A stretch of DNA of 42,562 bases from Planctomyces sp. SH-PL62 (GTDB lineage: Bacteria; Planctomycetota; Planctomycetia; Planctomycetales; Planctomycetaceae), in assembly GCA_945893045.1 (NCBI GenBank), contig CAMDEA010000062.1:1-42562 (forward strand), in the 5' to 3' direction. A program made the position numbers and the translations under genes. A model generated the notes under the pieces. It was not told the DNA's origin and searched no databases. It was given only the letters and a program-made list of their open reading frames with translations. Shown piece after piece: positions 1 to 9,402 of the stretch (its first letter is position 1; every line of letters starts with the position of its first letter).

Positions 1-211
1 CACCTGCTCCCGAACCGCTGGCATCAACAACTCGGATTTCACTTGTGGGACATCATCCATGATCGACTCCAGAAAGAGGTTCCGAACATTTTCAACCTCA
101 TTCTGACAACTCTGTATTCATCGCGCCAGGCAAAATTGGCACACCCAGCAGCCTGACCACCCAGAGGCGATCAGGCTGTCGATTCGCGGAAATCCAGCGA
201 CGCAAACTCAA
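1..211. other. Window edge with no firm gene; small hairpin
   Basis: No gene can be called firmly here. On the minus strand an ATG at 60 (reading MDDVPQVKSE...) runs out of the window and has a GGAG about eight bases upstream, so it may be the 5' end of a gene downstream of the PQQ-propeller gene. A plus-strand frame is also open from base 1 to a TGA at 154-156 and could be the tail of another gene. Neither is recognisable. An 8-bp stem (148-155 with 171-178) lies just past the stop of the minus-strand gene at 212 and could be its terminator, although no clear T tract follows. Confidence 0.3.
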
Positions 212-1480
212 TTATTGATTGGCGGGCGCGTCCGGCATCGGCACCGGAGGAGTCGGTTCGTCCGGTTCGACGTCCGGAACGATGGGTGCGCGATCCGGGT
301 ATTTGTGGAAGTGAGCGAACTCAGAACCTTGTTCGCGCAGGCATACGATCAAGCCAGACGGCGTCGCCAGGAACAGCCGGTCGGTGCGATCGTTTTCCAG
401 TCGCACGCTGAACGGCCGCAGCGGCAGAGTCCCCAGCGGACGGCCGTTACTGCGTTGCAACAAGACGACGTTGCCGGTCACGTCGGAGGTAAACAGCCGG
501 CTCTTCGTCGCCCCCAGGAAATCGGAGATGCCAGCCCGTTCCCACTTTTCGGATCCAGTGCGGACCGTCAAGTTAAAGATGCCACCGCGATCCGGCAGGA
601 TGTAAAGGTCTTCCTCAATCACGACGGGAGCTTTGCGAATGGGATAGCCCGACGCGAACTCCCAGCGAGCCAGGCCGTTGTTGCGGTCCAGGCAGTAAAC
701 GAAGTTGTCTTCGGAGGCCAGGATCAGCGAATCCTCGGTCGCGGCCAGCGGCGCGATGATCGGCGCGTTGGTTTCGAATTGCCAGTTGAGGTCTCGTTCC
801 AAAGCGCCGACGGCATACAGCGAACCGTCGCGGCTGGCGAAGTTCACCAGGCGACCGGTGGAGTACGCCGTCGTCGTGATCTCTTTGCTGGTGCGATAGC
901 GCCAACGCAGCGCTTCAAACGACCATCTCGGCAGCAGGCGTTTGCGATAGAGTTCGTCGATCTTCTTCAACTCGAACGAATAGATGCTGCCGTCGAGCGC
1001 CCCAATATAGATGTGCTGATCATCGACGGACGGGCCGACCGAAGGCATCGCGGGCAGAGTCAATTCCCACAGCACCTTTCCGCTGAATCGCTCGATGCAG
1101 TACAGCGCCATGCCGTTGACCGCCAGGAAATGCTTGTCGTTCGACACGCCGGGAAAAATCGGCTCATCGCGATTGCCCAGTTGCACCGCCCACAATCGTT
1201 TGCCGGAGTCCGCTTCATAAGCCGTTACCGTTCCGCCGGTGGATTGCACGTAGACGTTTTCCTCGTCGAGCACCAGATACTTCACTGTGTCCCGTTTAGG
1301 ATTGAGCGTGGCCTGACTCCACCAAGCCCGTTCCAGCCCATAGCGGCTGAGCATTCGTGAGGAGGGCAACTCCTGGGCAACGCTGACCGAAGACGACTGA
1401 GCCTGCGCCGGCGCGGACTCGATCAACTGCGTCGCGCCAAACGCCAGACAGACAAAACAGAGATCACGGAAAGTTTTCAT
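212..1480 (-). CDS. Secreted PQQ-like beta-propeller protein (BamB-type fold)
   Basis: The 422-residue product is probably exported and folds as a PQQ-type (quinoprotein/BamB-like) beta-propeller. After a signal peptide (about residues 1-27, ending near APAQA) there are recurring blade motifs of the form G-x-x-x-W, such as GKRLWAVQLG, GKVLWELTLP, GLARWEFASG and GSEKWERAG, and repeated YVQSTGG / YIGALDG / YAVGA-type strands. The C-terminus is Pro-rich (VPDVEPDEPTPPVPMPDAP). I chose the ATG at 1480 rather than the one at 1501 because it begins the signal peptide and has a GAGG six to seven bases upstream. The gene diverges from the HEAT-repeat gene. There is no catalytic signature, so a structural or binding role is likely. 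Enzymatic PQQ binding is not supported. Confidence 0.85.
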   Translation of the reverse strand: MKTFRDLCFVCLAFGATQLIESAPAQAQSSSVSVAQELPSSRMLSRYGLERAWWSQATLNPKRDTVKYLVLDEENVYVQSTGGTVTAYEADSGKRLWAVQLGNRDEPIFPGVSNDKHFLAVNGMALYCIERFSGKVLWELTLPAMPSVGPSVDDQHIYIGALDGSIYSFELKKIDELYRKRLLPRWSFEALRWRYRTSKEITTTAYSTGRLVNFASRDGSLYAVGALERDLNWQFETNAPIIAPLAATEDSLILASEDNFVYCLDRNNGLARWEFASGYPIRKAPVVIEEDLYILPDRGGIFNLTVRTGSEKWERAGISDFLGATKSRLFTSDVTGNVVLLQRSNGRPLGTLPLRPFSVRLENDRTDRLFLATPSGLIVCLREQGSEFAHFHKYPDRAPIVPDVEPDEPTPPVPMPDAPANQ

Positions 1481-1791
1481 GAGTACCTCGTGTCGCAGCA
1501 TTCGGCAGGCGAAGAAGACGATCGGGTTGGTCTGCGAGTTTAACCTCGCGAATGAATCCGTCAGCCGATTCGTGAGCCGCCGCGCCGGCTTCTTCGCGGA
1601 AAGCGGGCCGAACTGCCGAACGTGCGGCGAGTGCAGATTGCTCGTGCCGCCCAGCCACCGTCAAGCCCGTGCGAAATTCGCGAATCCTGTGCTGTCGATT
1701 TGACCCGCGCGACGGATACGATGCTCCCGCTTTGAATTCCCAGCGGCGAGTTCTCGCGGCCGAATCTATTTCTCCAAAACAGGCTCAAGTC

Positions 1792-3117
1792 GTGAGTCAG
1801 CGTGTTTCACAAGGCATTGGATCGCCCAACCCGTCGCTGGTCTCCCACTGGCTCGGAGCGTTCGTGCTGTGCGGCCTGGCTCCAATCCACCTTTGGGCGG
1901 ACGTCGTGAAGCTCAAGGACGGCGGCGAGATTCGTGGAACTGTGAAGCCGGTTGATCCCAAGGTTCGACGCGAGAAGGGCGCGGAACTGGCGGAACTCGT
2001 CATCGAATCGCTCACAGGCGCGGAGATCGTCGTCGCGCGCGAAGAGGTCGTCTTCATCACCAAGCGACCGCGCAACGTCGAGGAATACGAATCGCTCGCG
2101 CGCCGCGTGGCCGACACGGTCGAAGCCCGCTGGGAACTTGCCGAATGGTGCCGCAAGCACGGATTAGCCGACGCTCGTAAAGAGCAGCTCAGCCACATCC
2201 TCGAACTCGATCCCGAACACAAGCCGGCGCGTTACGGACTCAATCATCGCCGGCAGGGCAACACTTGGGTCACGCCGGAAGAAGCGGATGCCGAACTGCT
2301 CGCCGCGGGTTACGTGCGCTACAAAGGCCGTCTGATCACAACACTCGAACGCGACCTGCTGGAAAACGGTGCGACTCGCCAACAAGAACAGAAAGAATGG
2401 TGGCCGAAAATTCGGCTTTGGGTCGGTTGGCTGAACGGCCGCGACGCGGCGCGGCGTGCTGATGCGGTGGTCAAGTTCCGCGAGCTGCGCGACCCCGACG
2501 CGATCCCGGCGATCGTCGATTTCTTGCTCGGTGATGCCAATGTCGAACTCCGTCGCCTGGCCGTGCAGACGCTCGCGCAGATGGAAGGGAATGTCGCGGT
2601 CCCCGCGCTCGCGCGAGTCGCCATGTCGGATGCGGACTCCGCCTTGCAAAGCAGTGCGTTCCACGCATTGTCGGATGAGCAACGCCTCGCGGCCGTCCCC
2701 TTCTTCCAACGCGCGTTGCGAGATGAATCGAACATGATCGTGCGCCGCGCCGCGATCTTGCTCGGCCGTTGCGGAGTCCGTCAGGCGATCCCCTCGCTGA
2801 TCGAAGCGTTGGCGACGTCGCACAAAATTCGGGTGCCGCAAGGACCGGCTTACGCTGCCAGTTTCAATCGCAACGGCTCGATGGCGGGTTCGGGAAGTGT
2901 GCTGCCGCCGGAGATCGAAGCGGCGATGCGCGCCGGACAGCTTCCCTATGGCGTGGTGATCGACAATTCCAACGTCCGTGCGCCGCCGGTCAAATGGGTC
3001 ACAGTGCGACTGCCGTTGCAAAACACCGAAGCCCTGGAAGCCCTGCGAACACTCTCGCAACAAGATTTCGGTTTCGACAAACGGGCCTGGCGATTGTGGT
3101 GGCAAGCGCAGTTGTAA
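1792..3117 (+). CDS. Secreted HEAT-repeat domain protein
   Basis: This is an envelope or secreted protein of a type common in planctomycetes. A hydrophobic export segment (WLGAFVLCGLAPIHLWA) precedes a mature start at DVVKLKDGGEIRG. A charged N-terminal region follows, with LELDPEHKPARYGL resembling a TPR-like helix. HEAT/PBS-lyase-type repeats come next: AIPAIVDFLLGDANVELRRLAVQTL, then AVPALARVAMSDADSALQSSAFHAL, then RRAAILLGRCGVRQAIPSLIEAL (each one helix pair). The C-terminus ends with ALRTLSQQDFGFDKRAWRLWW, a motif I associate with planctomycete HEAT proteins. The start is uncertain. GTG at 1792 gives a normal signal peptide. The same frame is open to GTG at 1669, which would put about 58 residues before the hydrophobic core. 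The likely role is protein-protein scaffolding; no enzyme motif is seen. Confidence 0.8.
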   Translation: MSQRVSQGIGSPNPSLVSHWLGAFVLCGLAPIHLWADVVKLKDGGEIRGTVKPVDPKVRREKGAELAELVIESLTGAEIVVAREEVVFITKRPRNVEEYESLARRVADTVEARWELAEWCRKHGLADARKEQLSHILELDPEHKPARYGLNHRRQGNTWVTPEEADAELLAAGYVRYKGRLITTLERDLLENGATRQQEQKEWWPKIRLWVGWLNGRDAARRADAVVKFRELRDPDAIPAIVDFLLGDANVELRRLAVQTLAQMEGNVAVPALARVAMSDADSALQSSAFHALSDEQRLAAVPFFQRALRDESNMIVRRAAILLGRCGVRQAIPSLIEALATSHKIRVPQGPAYAASFNRNGSMAGSGSVLPPEIEAAMRAGQLPYGVVIDNSNVRAPPVKWVTVRLPLQNTEALEALRTLSQQDFGFDKRAWRLWWQAQL

Positions 3118-3131
3118 GCCGTGACGAAAAG

Positions 3132-3225
3132 GGGTCGTGCGTTCAAAATTCAAAATTGGCGGTCTGACGATTGGGACTCAGCCGAAAGACGTCGCCGCCA
3201 ATTTTGAATTTTGAACGCACGACCC
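3132..3225. repeat. Perfect 31-bp-arm inverted repeat, family A, copy 1
   Basis: The arms at 3132-3162 and 3195-3225 are perfect reverse complements, with a 32-base spacer. The arm begins GGGTCGTGCG and is AT-rich in the middle (TTCAAAATTCAAAATT), unlike the GC-rich surroundings. An identical arm pair occurs at 38883-38977 with an unrelated spacer. The right arm ends 21 bases before the ATG of the downstream kinase gene, so the hairpin would fall in its leader. Confidence 0.95.
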
Positions 3226-3246
3226 TTTGCTCAACGCGAGGCACTG

Positions 3247-6200
3247 ATGACGGACCCTTCGGAGAACACGCTCTCAGACAATGTCCCCGCGACACACGAA
3301 GAGTTTGTGCCGACGGTCAATGCGCCGCCGCCGAACGACACGGCTCCCGCGCCGCGCACCGGAGGACCGGGAATCGACACGGCCGATTATCCGTTGGGAG
3401 CGGATCAACCCACCTTGGCCGAGCCGCCGCGATCGCCAGAGTCCAGCGGCAGCGGCTCGCAAGGTGGCTTCTTTGATTCGCCGACGGACGAACCGGTGAT
3501 CGGCCGAGTCGGGGATTACAACCTGGTGCGCGAGATTGCTCGCGGTGGAATGGGGGTCGTGTATCTGGCTCGGCAGCGGCGACTGAATCGGCTGGTCGCC
3601 TTGAAGATGATCTTGTCCGGGCAGTTGGCCTCCGGAGATGAAGTGCGGCGGTTTCATGGAGAGGCCGAAGCCGCCGCGAAGCTCGAACATCCCTGCATCG
3701 TGCCGATCTATGAAGTCGGCGAGCACAACGGCCAGCATTATTTCTCGATGGGCTTCGTGGATGGTCCGAGTTTGCAGAAGCGGCTGCACGATGGCCCGCT
3801 GATGGCGCGTGAAGCGGCCGAGCTGCTGGCCACGATTGCCGAAGCGGTACAGTACGCTCACGAGCAAGGGATCATTCACCGCGACCTGAAGCCTGCCAAC
3901 GTGCTCTTGGCATCGAGCGGCTCCGTCGCGCGGCGCACCGGTTCCACGTCGGGCGGTTCCACGGCGGCCATTCGAGCGGGGGCGAACTCCTCGGTGTCAT
4001 CAGCGAGTCGTTCGCGGACTTCGACCAGTTCCGTTCGCAGCAAAGATTCGTCCGCCACTCCGAATTGGATTCCGAAGGTCACCGACTTTGGTTTGGCGAA
4101 GCGTGTCAGCGAAGACGCGAGCGGAATGACCGCCAGCGGTGCGATCATCGGCACACCCAGCTACATGCCTCCCGAGCAAGCGGCCGGACAAGTGCATGGA
4201 ATCAACGCCACCAGCGACGTGTATTCGTTGGGAGCGATCTTGTACGAGATGCTCTGTGGTCGCCCACCGTTTCGCGGCGCGAATGTGATGCTGACGCTGA
4301 AGCAAGTGCTCGAACAAGAGCCGGTCAAGCCGCGGTTGCTCGATCCGAACATTGACCGCGACTTGGAAACGATCTGCCTGAAGTGTCTGGAGAAAACGCA
4401 GAGCCGCCGATACGCGACGGCCGGCGAAGTGGCGGACGATCTGCGGCGTTATCTGAACGGCGAGCCGGTGCTGGCTCGGCCGGTCGGGCCGTTGTCGCGA
4501 GCCTGGCGGTGGTGCAAACGAAAGCCGTTGGTGGTCGGTTCGATCGCGGCGACATTGCTGGCGCTCGCGGCCGTGACCATCGCGTGGTCCGCGAGACAAG
4601 CGGCTGTGCAAACGAAAAAGCTGGCCGAGCTGCAACATGCCTTCGCGGATGGCCTGGAAGAATTGAAGCTGGAGACCAGCGGCTTGCGTCAGTTGGAAGC
4701 GTCGCTCGCGATGATGGAGACGTTTGACGTCGCGTCGGCCCGCGAAGCGCGGCTCAAGCTCGCAGAACGACATCTCGCACTCATCGAGCGTGCGATCAAG
4801 CAACCGAAGCTCAGCGACGAAGAGCGTGGACGGATCGACGTCGCGCTGGATGTGTTGGCCACGCGCGATTCGTCCGCCGCCGAGCGGTTGCGCGGGGAAT
4901 TGAAGAAACGGCTCGGCGGTTGGGAAGTCGTGACGGACCTCGCGAAGTCGTTCGACGGCATCGGCAAGGTCTTCAACAGCGGGCGAGTGACGATCGCCAA
5001 CGATCGGTTGAAGGCCGCGCGCGTACTGAAGCCTGCCGCGACACCGCAGGAGACTGCGCCCGATGAACTGCCGATCGAGACGCGGATCGCCAGTGTCGGC
5101 AGTATCCGCTGCGAGTTGCTGTTCGACGAAGGCTGGGACGCGGCGCAGCGGTTGGGTGTCGCCTACGGCGATCTTGGTTCGACGGCACATGCGTTTCGTC
5201 TGTCGGTGTCGGCGGCCGCAACGGTCTCGGAAGATGAGGGCGGGTTGATTCCGTCGGCAAATCCGAATGCAGACGGAAGTCACACCGCGGCGCAAGCCAC
5301 GTTCGCGGTGGCGCGCGGTGGCGGCGGTCGCGTGTGGTTGGAATTGCGGCGCGGCGAGGTGCTGTTGCAGCGGCAAGAGATTCCAATCGCGCGGTTACCG
5401 AAAGGATCACTGCGCGTCTTGTGCGAGCGTGATGGAACACGGCTGTCGCTCCAGGTTCACGATCTGGAACCACTGCGGTTTGATGACGTATTGCCGCCGC
5501 CGACCATTGGTTCGCCGACGATGACGCTGGAATGGCCAAGCACGGCGGGGCTGGTCAGCTTGCGTGTCTCGAAGCGGTTGCTCGGCGAATCGCTCAGTCC
5601 GTTGCAACGCGCGGACGAGCACTTGCTGGCGGGAGAATGGTCCGAGGCGGAACGGCTGTTTGAAGAATCATCGCGTGGCGAGTTCTCCGAAAACGTCCAG
5701 CGCGAAGCGCGGTTCAAGCGTGGATTGTGTCTGACTGCGTTGCAGCGCGAGGACGAAGCCGCGGAGCTATTTCAACAACTGCTCCTGTTGGAGGACGAGC
5801 GTTGGTCTCCGGCGGCGGGATGTCAGTTGTGGCTCTCCTGTTTGACTCGGAAGAAAGGGGCGGAAGCGGATGCGGTGTTTGAAATCCTGCAAACGCGCTA
5901 TCGCCCCGAACAGTTGGCGCGGCTGGTCCCGACGCAGACTCGCGATCGCATTGTCGAAAGTTCGCTCCTGGAATTCGACAAGATTGAGAAGATGCTGCGT
6001 CGCGACCCGGAACGCCTGCAAAATGTCGAACGCACCGCAGCGGTGGATCGGCTGCTGAGTCTCGATGGCCAGGGGACGCTTCCGGTCCAGTTTACGCTGC
6101 TGCGCGCGTATCGTTACGAGGACCGACTCGAAGACGCGCTGCGGGTGTGCGAGATCGCCTCGGCGCATCCGGCTCACGCGGCGAATCCTCTCCTGGCGCG

Positions 6201-9200
6201 ACATCATGCGCGCGTGCTGCGGCAGCTTGGCCGCACGAAGGAGGCGCTGGCCCTGTCCTCGAAATGGATCGAGCGGAACACGGGCGTCGTTCAGCAAGCA
6301 GCGATCGAAGAAATCTGGCACGAGATGTTGCGCAGCATGTTGCGATCGGAACAGTGGCGGGAGGCGGAGGAGATGGCGGACAAGATCCTCGCGGGGGAAT
6401 CGGGACGCACGGCGAATAACGCCTATGCGGCCACGAGTTTGATCAAAGGCTTTTTGCTGGAGCAACGCGGCGCACCGGATGAAGCACTGCGACTCTGGAC
6501 GGAAGCCTTTCATCGCTTGCGAACCGCATTTGTTGACATGCCTGTGACGACTTCCGGCTTCAACGATTTTGTGGTCCTCGGTTCGCTGACGGACCAGCCG
6601 ATGCAGCCGGAAGTGGAACGCATCACAAAGGCGCTCGATTCGCTGGGCGGCTTGGGGCCGATCAGCACCTTCGTGCGTGCGGCGGTCAATCCGGTGTCGA
6701 TGGAGGCGGCCCTGCGCAACTCTTGGCGCACACCGCGCGGCCGCGAATGGGCGAAGAAGTACGCCTTCGATCTGATCACGATGCGCGAGCGGCTGCAATC
6801 ACCCGCTGTGCTTTGCGGCGGCGAGTTCATCCGCCGCAATGCGTTTGGTGATGTGTATGAAGACGGACAAGCGGAGATTGCCGCCGATGTGGCTCGCAAG
6901 GTGGTGCTTGGCGCAGTCTTCGACGGCACGTTCACGTCCGCGCAATTGGTGCAGTTCGGGCTGACTTGGAAAGGGAGCTTCGGGTTCCTCGGCTGGGGCG
7001 CGCTGGCTCCCACGCTGCCGCCGGAACTGCGCGCGTCGTCGGCCTACATCCTGGGACACCGGGCTCTGCGATTGAATCAGCCCGGCCCGGCCACAGACCT
7101 GCTGAAGCTCTCAGCCGGATTGCGCGAGGCAAATCCAAAGGTCGCCGAACGCGCGACGGCGGACCTCAAACTGTTGGAAGAGAAACAGGGGATCGTGCGC
7201 ATCGAATCCGAATGGCCTCGGCCGTTGAACCTCATTCTGGAGCGGGACGGACAACCGCCGGAAACCGTGTCGATCGAAGCGTCTCAAGAGCTGACACTGC
7301 CGGCCGCGACGTTTCGGCTGCGACTGGAAACGGACGAGCCGTCGTTGCGAATCGAACCCGCACAGCTCAACGTCGCGCCGTTGTCGCGGCTGACCGTCAA
7401 AGTGGTCTGGCCGTGGAAGCCGAGCGTCGAGCCGTTTCGTCACGGCTTGGTGGGTCATCCCGCGCCGCTGCCGGGAGCGGGACGTTGGCAAGCGTGGTGG
7501 GCGAATAGTTCCGTCGCGGCCGGGCCGGCAATCACTCCGGACGGGAGCGTGGTCGTGTACGCGGGAATGGACGGCACGTTGCGCTGGCTGGATGGCAAGA
7601 CGGGCGACGTGCTCGCGCTGACGCCGATCAACGAACGCATGGCCGGCACACTGGCACTCTCTCCTGATGGGACCAAACTCGCCGTCGGTGGTTGGGACCG
7701 CCGCGTCACCCTGTTCGATGTGGCCACACGTCGCAAACTCTGGTCGCGCAGTCTCGGCATCGAATTGATGTTGGTGACCTGGAGCCCCGACAGCCAACAA
7801 CTGTTGGTCCGCGACTCGGCCACAGACGTGTTGCTGCTGCGGGCCAATGGGCAGTTGGTGCTCCGTAAGAAAATGGACACTCGCCCGGTCATCGCGGCGT
7901 GGGATGGGCAGAATCGTTGGCTCGCCGCCCCCGTGTCGAATGAGCCGGGCATTCACGTCTGGTCGCTGCCCGCACTCGAACGGCAGCGCACGTTGGATCT
8001 CGACGCGCAGCGCTTACATCAGCTTGCCGTCAGCCCCGATGGACGCTGGCTGGTCGCCGTCGGCAGTAACGGCTTGCTCCGCGTGTGGGACACGAAGACG
8101 TGGGAACAAACTTTCGACGGTCCGGCCGAGCCGGTCACTTACTTCGATGTGAAGTTCGCGACGCGCGGAGGTGGACTGGCGGCAATTGATTTCAACACCG
8201 GACACCTCTTCACGCTGCGCGATGGCCGGCTGGAGAAGAGCGGTACGATCCCGGCTTTGGACGCCAATCGAATGTCGATCACCGCGGATGGCAAACACTG
8301 GGTGACTCGCGGTCACGACTTGCAAATGCGAATGGTGGAGGTGGATTCTCAGCAGGTCCGCATGATCGAACAGTCGCACGGGAAAGTTTCGTCACTGCAC
8401 TGGAGTCCCGACGGCCAAACGCTGGCAGCAGCGACCGGTGATCGCACGCTGTTGTGGTGGTGTCCGGACACGAATGTGGTCCAGCGCGGCGAACGCAGGG
8501 TCGGTTGGAACGCTCACGTTTGCTGGTCGCCGAAAGGAGATTGGCTGGCGGCGGCATCCACCGATCGGATCGTGCGGCTGTGGAAACCCGACGGCCGCGT
8601 GGGACTCGAACTGCCGGGCCACACGGCCGAGGTTCGCGGAGTGGCTTGGAAACCAGACGGCTCCCAATTGGCCTCGTGCGGTGATGACGGCAGCATCCGC
8701 TTGTGGAACCTCGACGGCCGCGCGGGAGCGATGCTTTCGCCAAAGGAGCCGCGGCAACTTCTGATGCTCGATTGGTCTCCCGACGGAAAACAAATCGCGG
8801 CGGTCGGCCGGCAGCCGCAGCTCGTCTTGTGGAATCTCGAAACGGGCGACTCGCGCGAGATACCACTGCCGGCTTCCTCGTACAGCCTGCGTGTCCGTTG
8901 GTCGTCAAACGGCGACCGATTGGCGGTGCGAAGTGACGACAAGCTGGTGCTGTTTGACGAGACCGGACGCCGCCTGCCGGAGCCAAAGCAACCCTCCGGC
9001 ATTCAAGACCTGGCGTGGAGCCACGACGGCCGGCAACTCCTCACGAGCGGGTGGGACCAGCGCATTCGCGTCTGGACCGGAGACCGAATGGACCACGAAT
9101 GGTCGCACGGCCGCAGCCCGCCCAATTACGTGGCGTGGTCTCCCGACGGAAAGCGCATCGCCTTTGCGAATGACGACGGAGTCATCCGCCTGTGCTCATT

Positions 9201-9402
9201 CCCCGACGGAAGCCAATTGCGAAGCCTGAGCGCCGTCGGTGACTCTGGCACCGCCCTCTTCACCGCCAGCGGCCAACGCTCGTTACTGTCTCCCGAACTG
9301 GAAACTCAAATGCGATATACGATCGAGCAACCCGACGGCTCGTGGCGCACACTGTCCGTCGCTGAATTCGATCAACTCGTGAAGTCTGGAGCGGCTAAGT
9401 GA
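3247..9402 (+). CDS. Membrane Ser/Thr protein kinase with TPR-like region and C-terminal WD40 propeller
   Basis: This is a PknB-type (Hanks) kinase of 2051 residues. The disordered Pro/Ser-rich N-terminus (about 1-80) is followed by the kinase domain (about 88-390): glycine loop IARGGMGVVYLA, Lys120 in VALKMI, HRDLKPAN with Asp213, and DFG with Asp280. A single transmembrane helix (VVGSIAATLLALAAVTIAW, about 430-450) separates it from the long sensor part. Residues about 780-1400 look TPR/helical. Residues about 1420-2040 form WD40 repeats, with many LSPDG / WSPDG / WKPDG and VRLW / IRLWN / IRVW motifs. I chose ATG 3247 (GAGG about seven bases upstream); the frame is open to a TTG inside the upstream palindrome. 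A Ser-rich insert of about 55 residues separates the HRD motif from DFG. The stop overlaps the GTG of the next gene (GTGA). The kinase is likely active; its substrate is unknown. Confidence 0.93.
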   Translation: MTDPSENTLSDNVPATHEEFVPTVNAPPPNDTAPAPRTGGPGIDTADYPLGADQPTLAEPPRSPESSGSGSQGGFFDSPTDEPVIGRVGDYNLVREIARGGMGVVYLARQRRLNRLVALKMILSGQLASGDEVRRFHGEAEAAAKLEHPCIVPIYEVGEHNGQHYFSMGFVDGPSLQKRLHDGPLMAREAAELLATIAEAVQYAHEQGIIHRDLKPANVLLASSGSVARRTGSTSGGSTAAIRAGANSSVSSASRSRTSTSSVRSKDSSATPNWIPKVTDFGLAKRVSEDASGMTASGAIIGTPSYMPPEQAAGQVHGINATSDVYSLGAILYEMLCGRPPFRGANVMLTLKQVLEQEPVKPRLLDPNIDRDLETICLKCLEKTQSRRYATAGEVADDLRRYLNGEPVLARPVGPLSRAWRWCKRKPLVVGSIAATLLALAAVTIAWSARQAAVQTKKLAELQHAFADGLEELKLETSGLRQLEASLAMMETFDVASAREARLKLAERHLALIERAIKQPKLSDEERGRIDVALDVLATRDSSAAERLRGELKKRLGGWEVVTDLAKSFDGIGKVFNSGRVTIANDRLKAARVLKPAATPQETAPDELPIETRIASVGSIRCELLFDEGWDAAQRLGVAYGDLGSTAHAFRLSVSAAATVSEDEGGLIPSANPNADGSHTAAQATFAVARGGGGRVWLELRRGEVLLQRQEIPIARLPKGSLRVLCERDGTRLSLQVHDLEPLRFDDVLPPPTIGSPTMTLEWPSTAGLVSLRVSKRLLGESLSPLQRADEHLLAGEWSEAERLFEESSRGEFSENVQREARFKRGLCLTALQREDEAAELFQQLLLLEDERWSPAAGCQLWLSCLTRKKGAEADAVFEILQTRYRPEQLARLVPTQTRDRIVESSLLEFDKIEKMLRRDPERLQNVERTAAVDRLLSLDGQGTLPVQFTLLRAYRYEDRLEDALRVCEIASAHPAHAANPLLARHHARVLRQLGRTKEALALSSKWIERNTGVVQQAAIEEIWHEMLRSMLRSEQWREAEEMADKILAGESGRTANNAYAATSLIKGFLLEQRGAPDEALRLWTEAFHRLRTAFVDMPVTTSGFNDFVVLGSLTDQPMQPEVERITKALDSLGGLGPISTFVRAAVNPVSMEAALRNSWRTPRGREWAKKYAFDLITMRERLQSPAVLCGGEFIRRNAFGDVYEDGQAEIAADVARKVVLGAVFDGTFTSAQLVQFGLTWKGSFGFLGWGALAPTLPPELRASSAYILGHRALRLNQPGPATDLLKLSAGLREANPKVAERATADLKLLEEKQGIVRIESEWPRPLNLILERDGQPPETVSIEASQELTLPAATFRLRLETDEPSLRIEPAQLNVAPLSRLTVKVVWPWKPSVEPFRHGLVGHPAPLPGAGRWQAWWANSSVAAGPAITPDGSVVVYAGMDGTLRWLDGKTGDVLALTPINERMAGTLALSPDGTKLAVGGWDRRVTLFDVATRRKLWSRSLGIELMLVTWSPDSQQLLVRDSATDVLLLRANGQLVLRKKMDTRPVIAAWDGQNRWLAAPVSNEPGIHVWSLPALERQRTLDLDAQRLHQLAVSPDGRWLVAVGSNGLLRVWDTKTWEQTFDGPAEPVTYFDVKFATRGGGLAAIDFNTGHLFTLRDGRLEKSGTIPALDANRMSITADGKHWVTRGHDLQMRMVEVDSQQVRMIEQSHGKVSSLHWSPDGQTLAAATGDRTLLWWCPDTNVVQRGERRVGWNAHVCWSPKGDWLAAASTDRIVRLWKPDGRVGLELPGHTAEVRGVAWKPDGSQLASCGDDGSIRLWNLDGRAGAMLSPKEPRQLLMLDWSPDGKQIAAVGRQPQLVLWNLETGDSREIPLPASSYSLRVRWSSNGDRLAVRSDDKLVLFDETGRRLPEPKQPSGIQDLAWSHDGRQLLTSGWDQRIRVWTGDRMDHEWSHGRSPPNYVAWSPDGKRIAFANDDGVIRLCSFPDGSQLRSLSAVGDSGTALFTASGQRSLLSPELETQMRYTIEQPDGSWRTLSVAEFDQLVKSGAAK

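Noticed and set aside
1..156. Plus-strand gene tail at the window edge
   Set aside because: The frame is open but equally plausible minus-strand coding exists over the same bases, and neither translation is recognisable.
1481..1791. Sigma-70-like promoter (TTGACC at 1700 with TACGAT at 1717) between the divergent genes
   Set aside because: The spacing between the boxes is about 11 bases, too short for a standard promoter, and no other support is visible.
3211..3246. Upstream TTG start of the WD40 kinase inside the palindrome
   Set aside because: The TTG lies in the family A repeat arm and has no ribosome binding site, while ATG 3247 is preceded by GAGG at a suitable distance.
4000..5376. 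Long minus-strand open frame (458 codons) opposite the WD40 kinase
   Set aside because: Antisense to the kinase domain, with low-information Arg/His/Gln composition and no recognisable motif.
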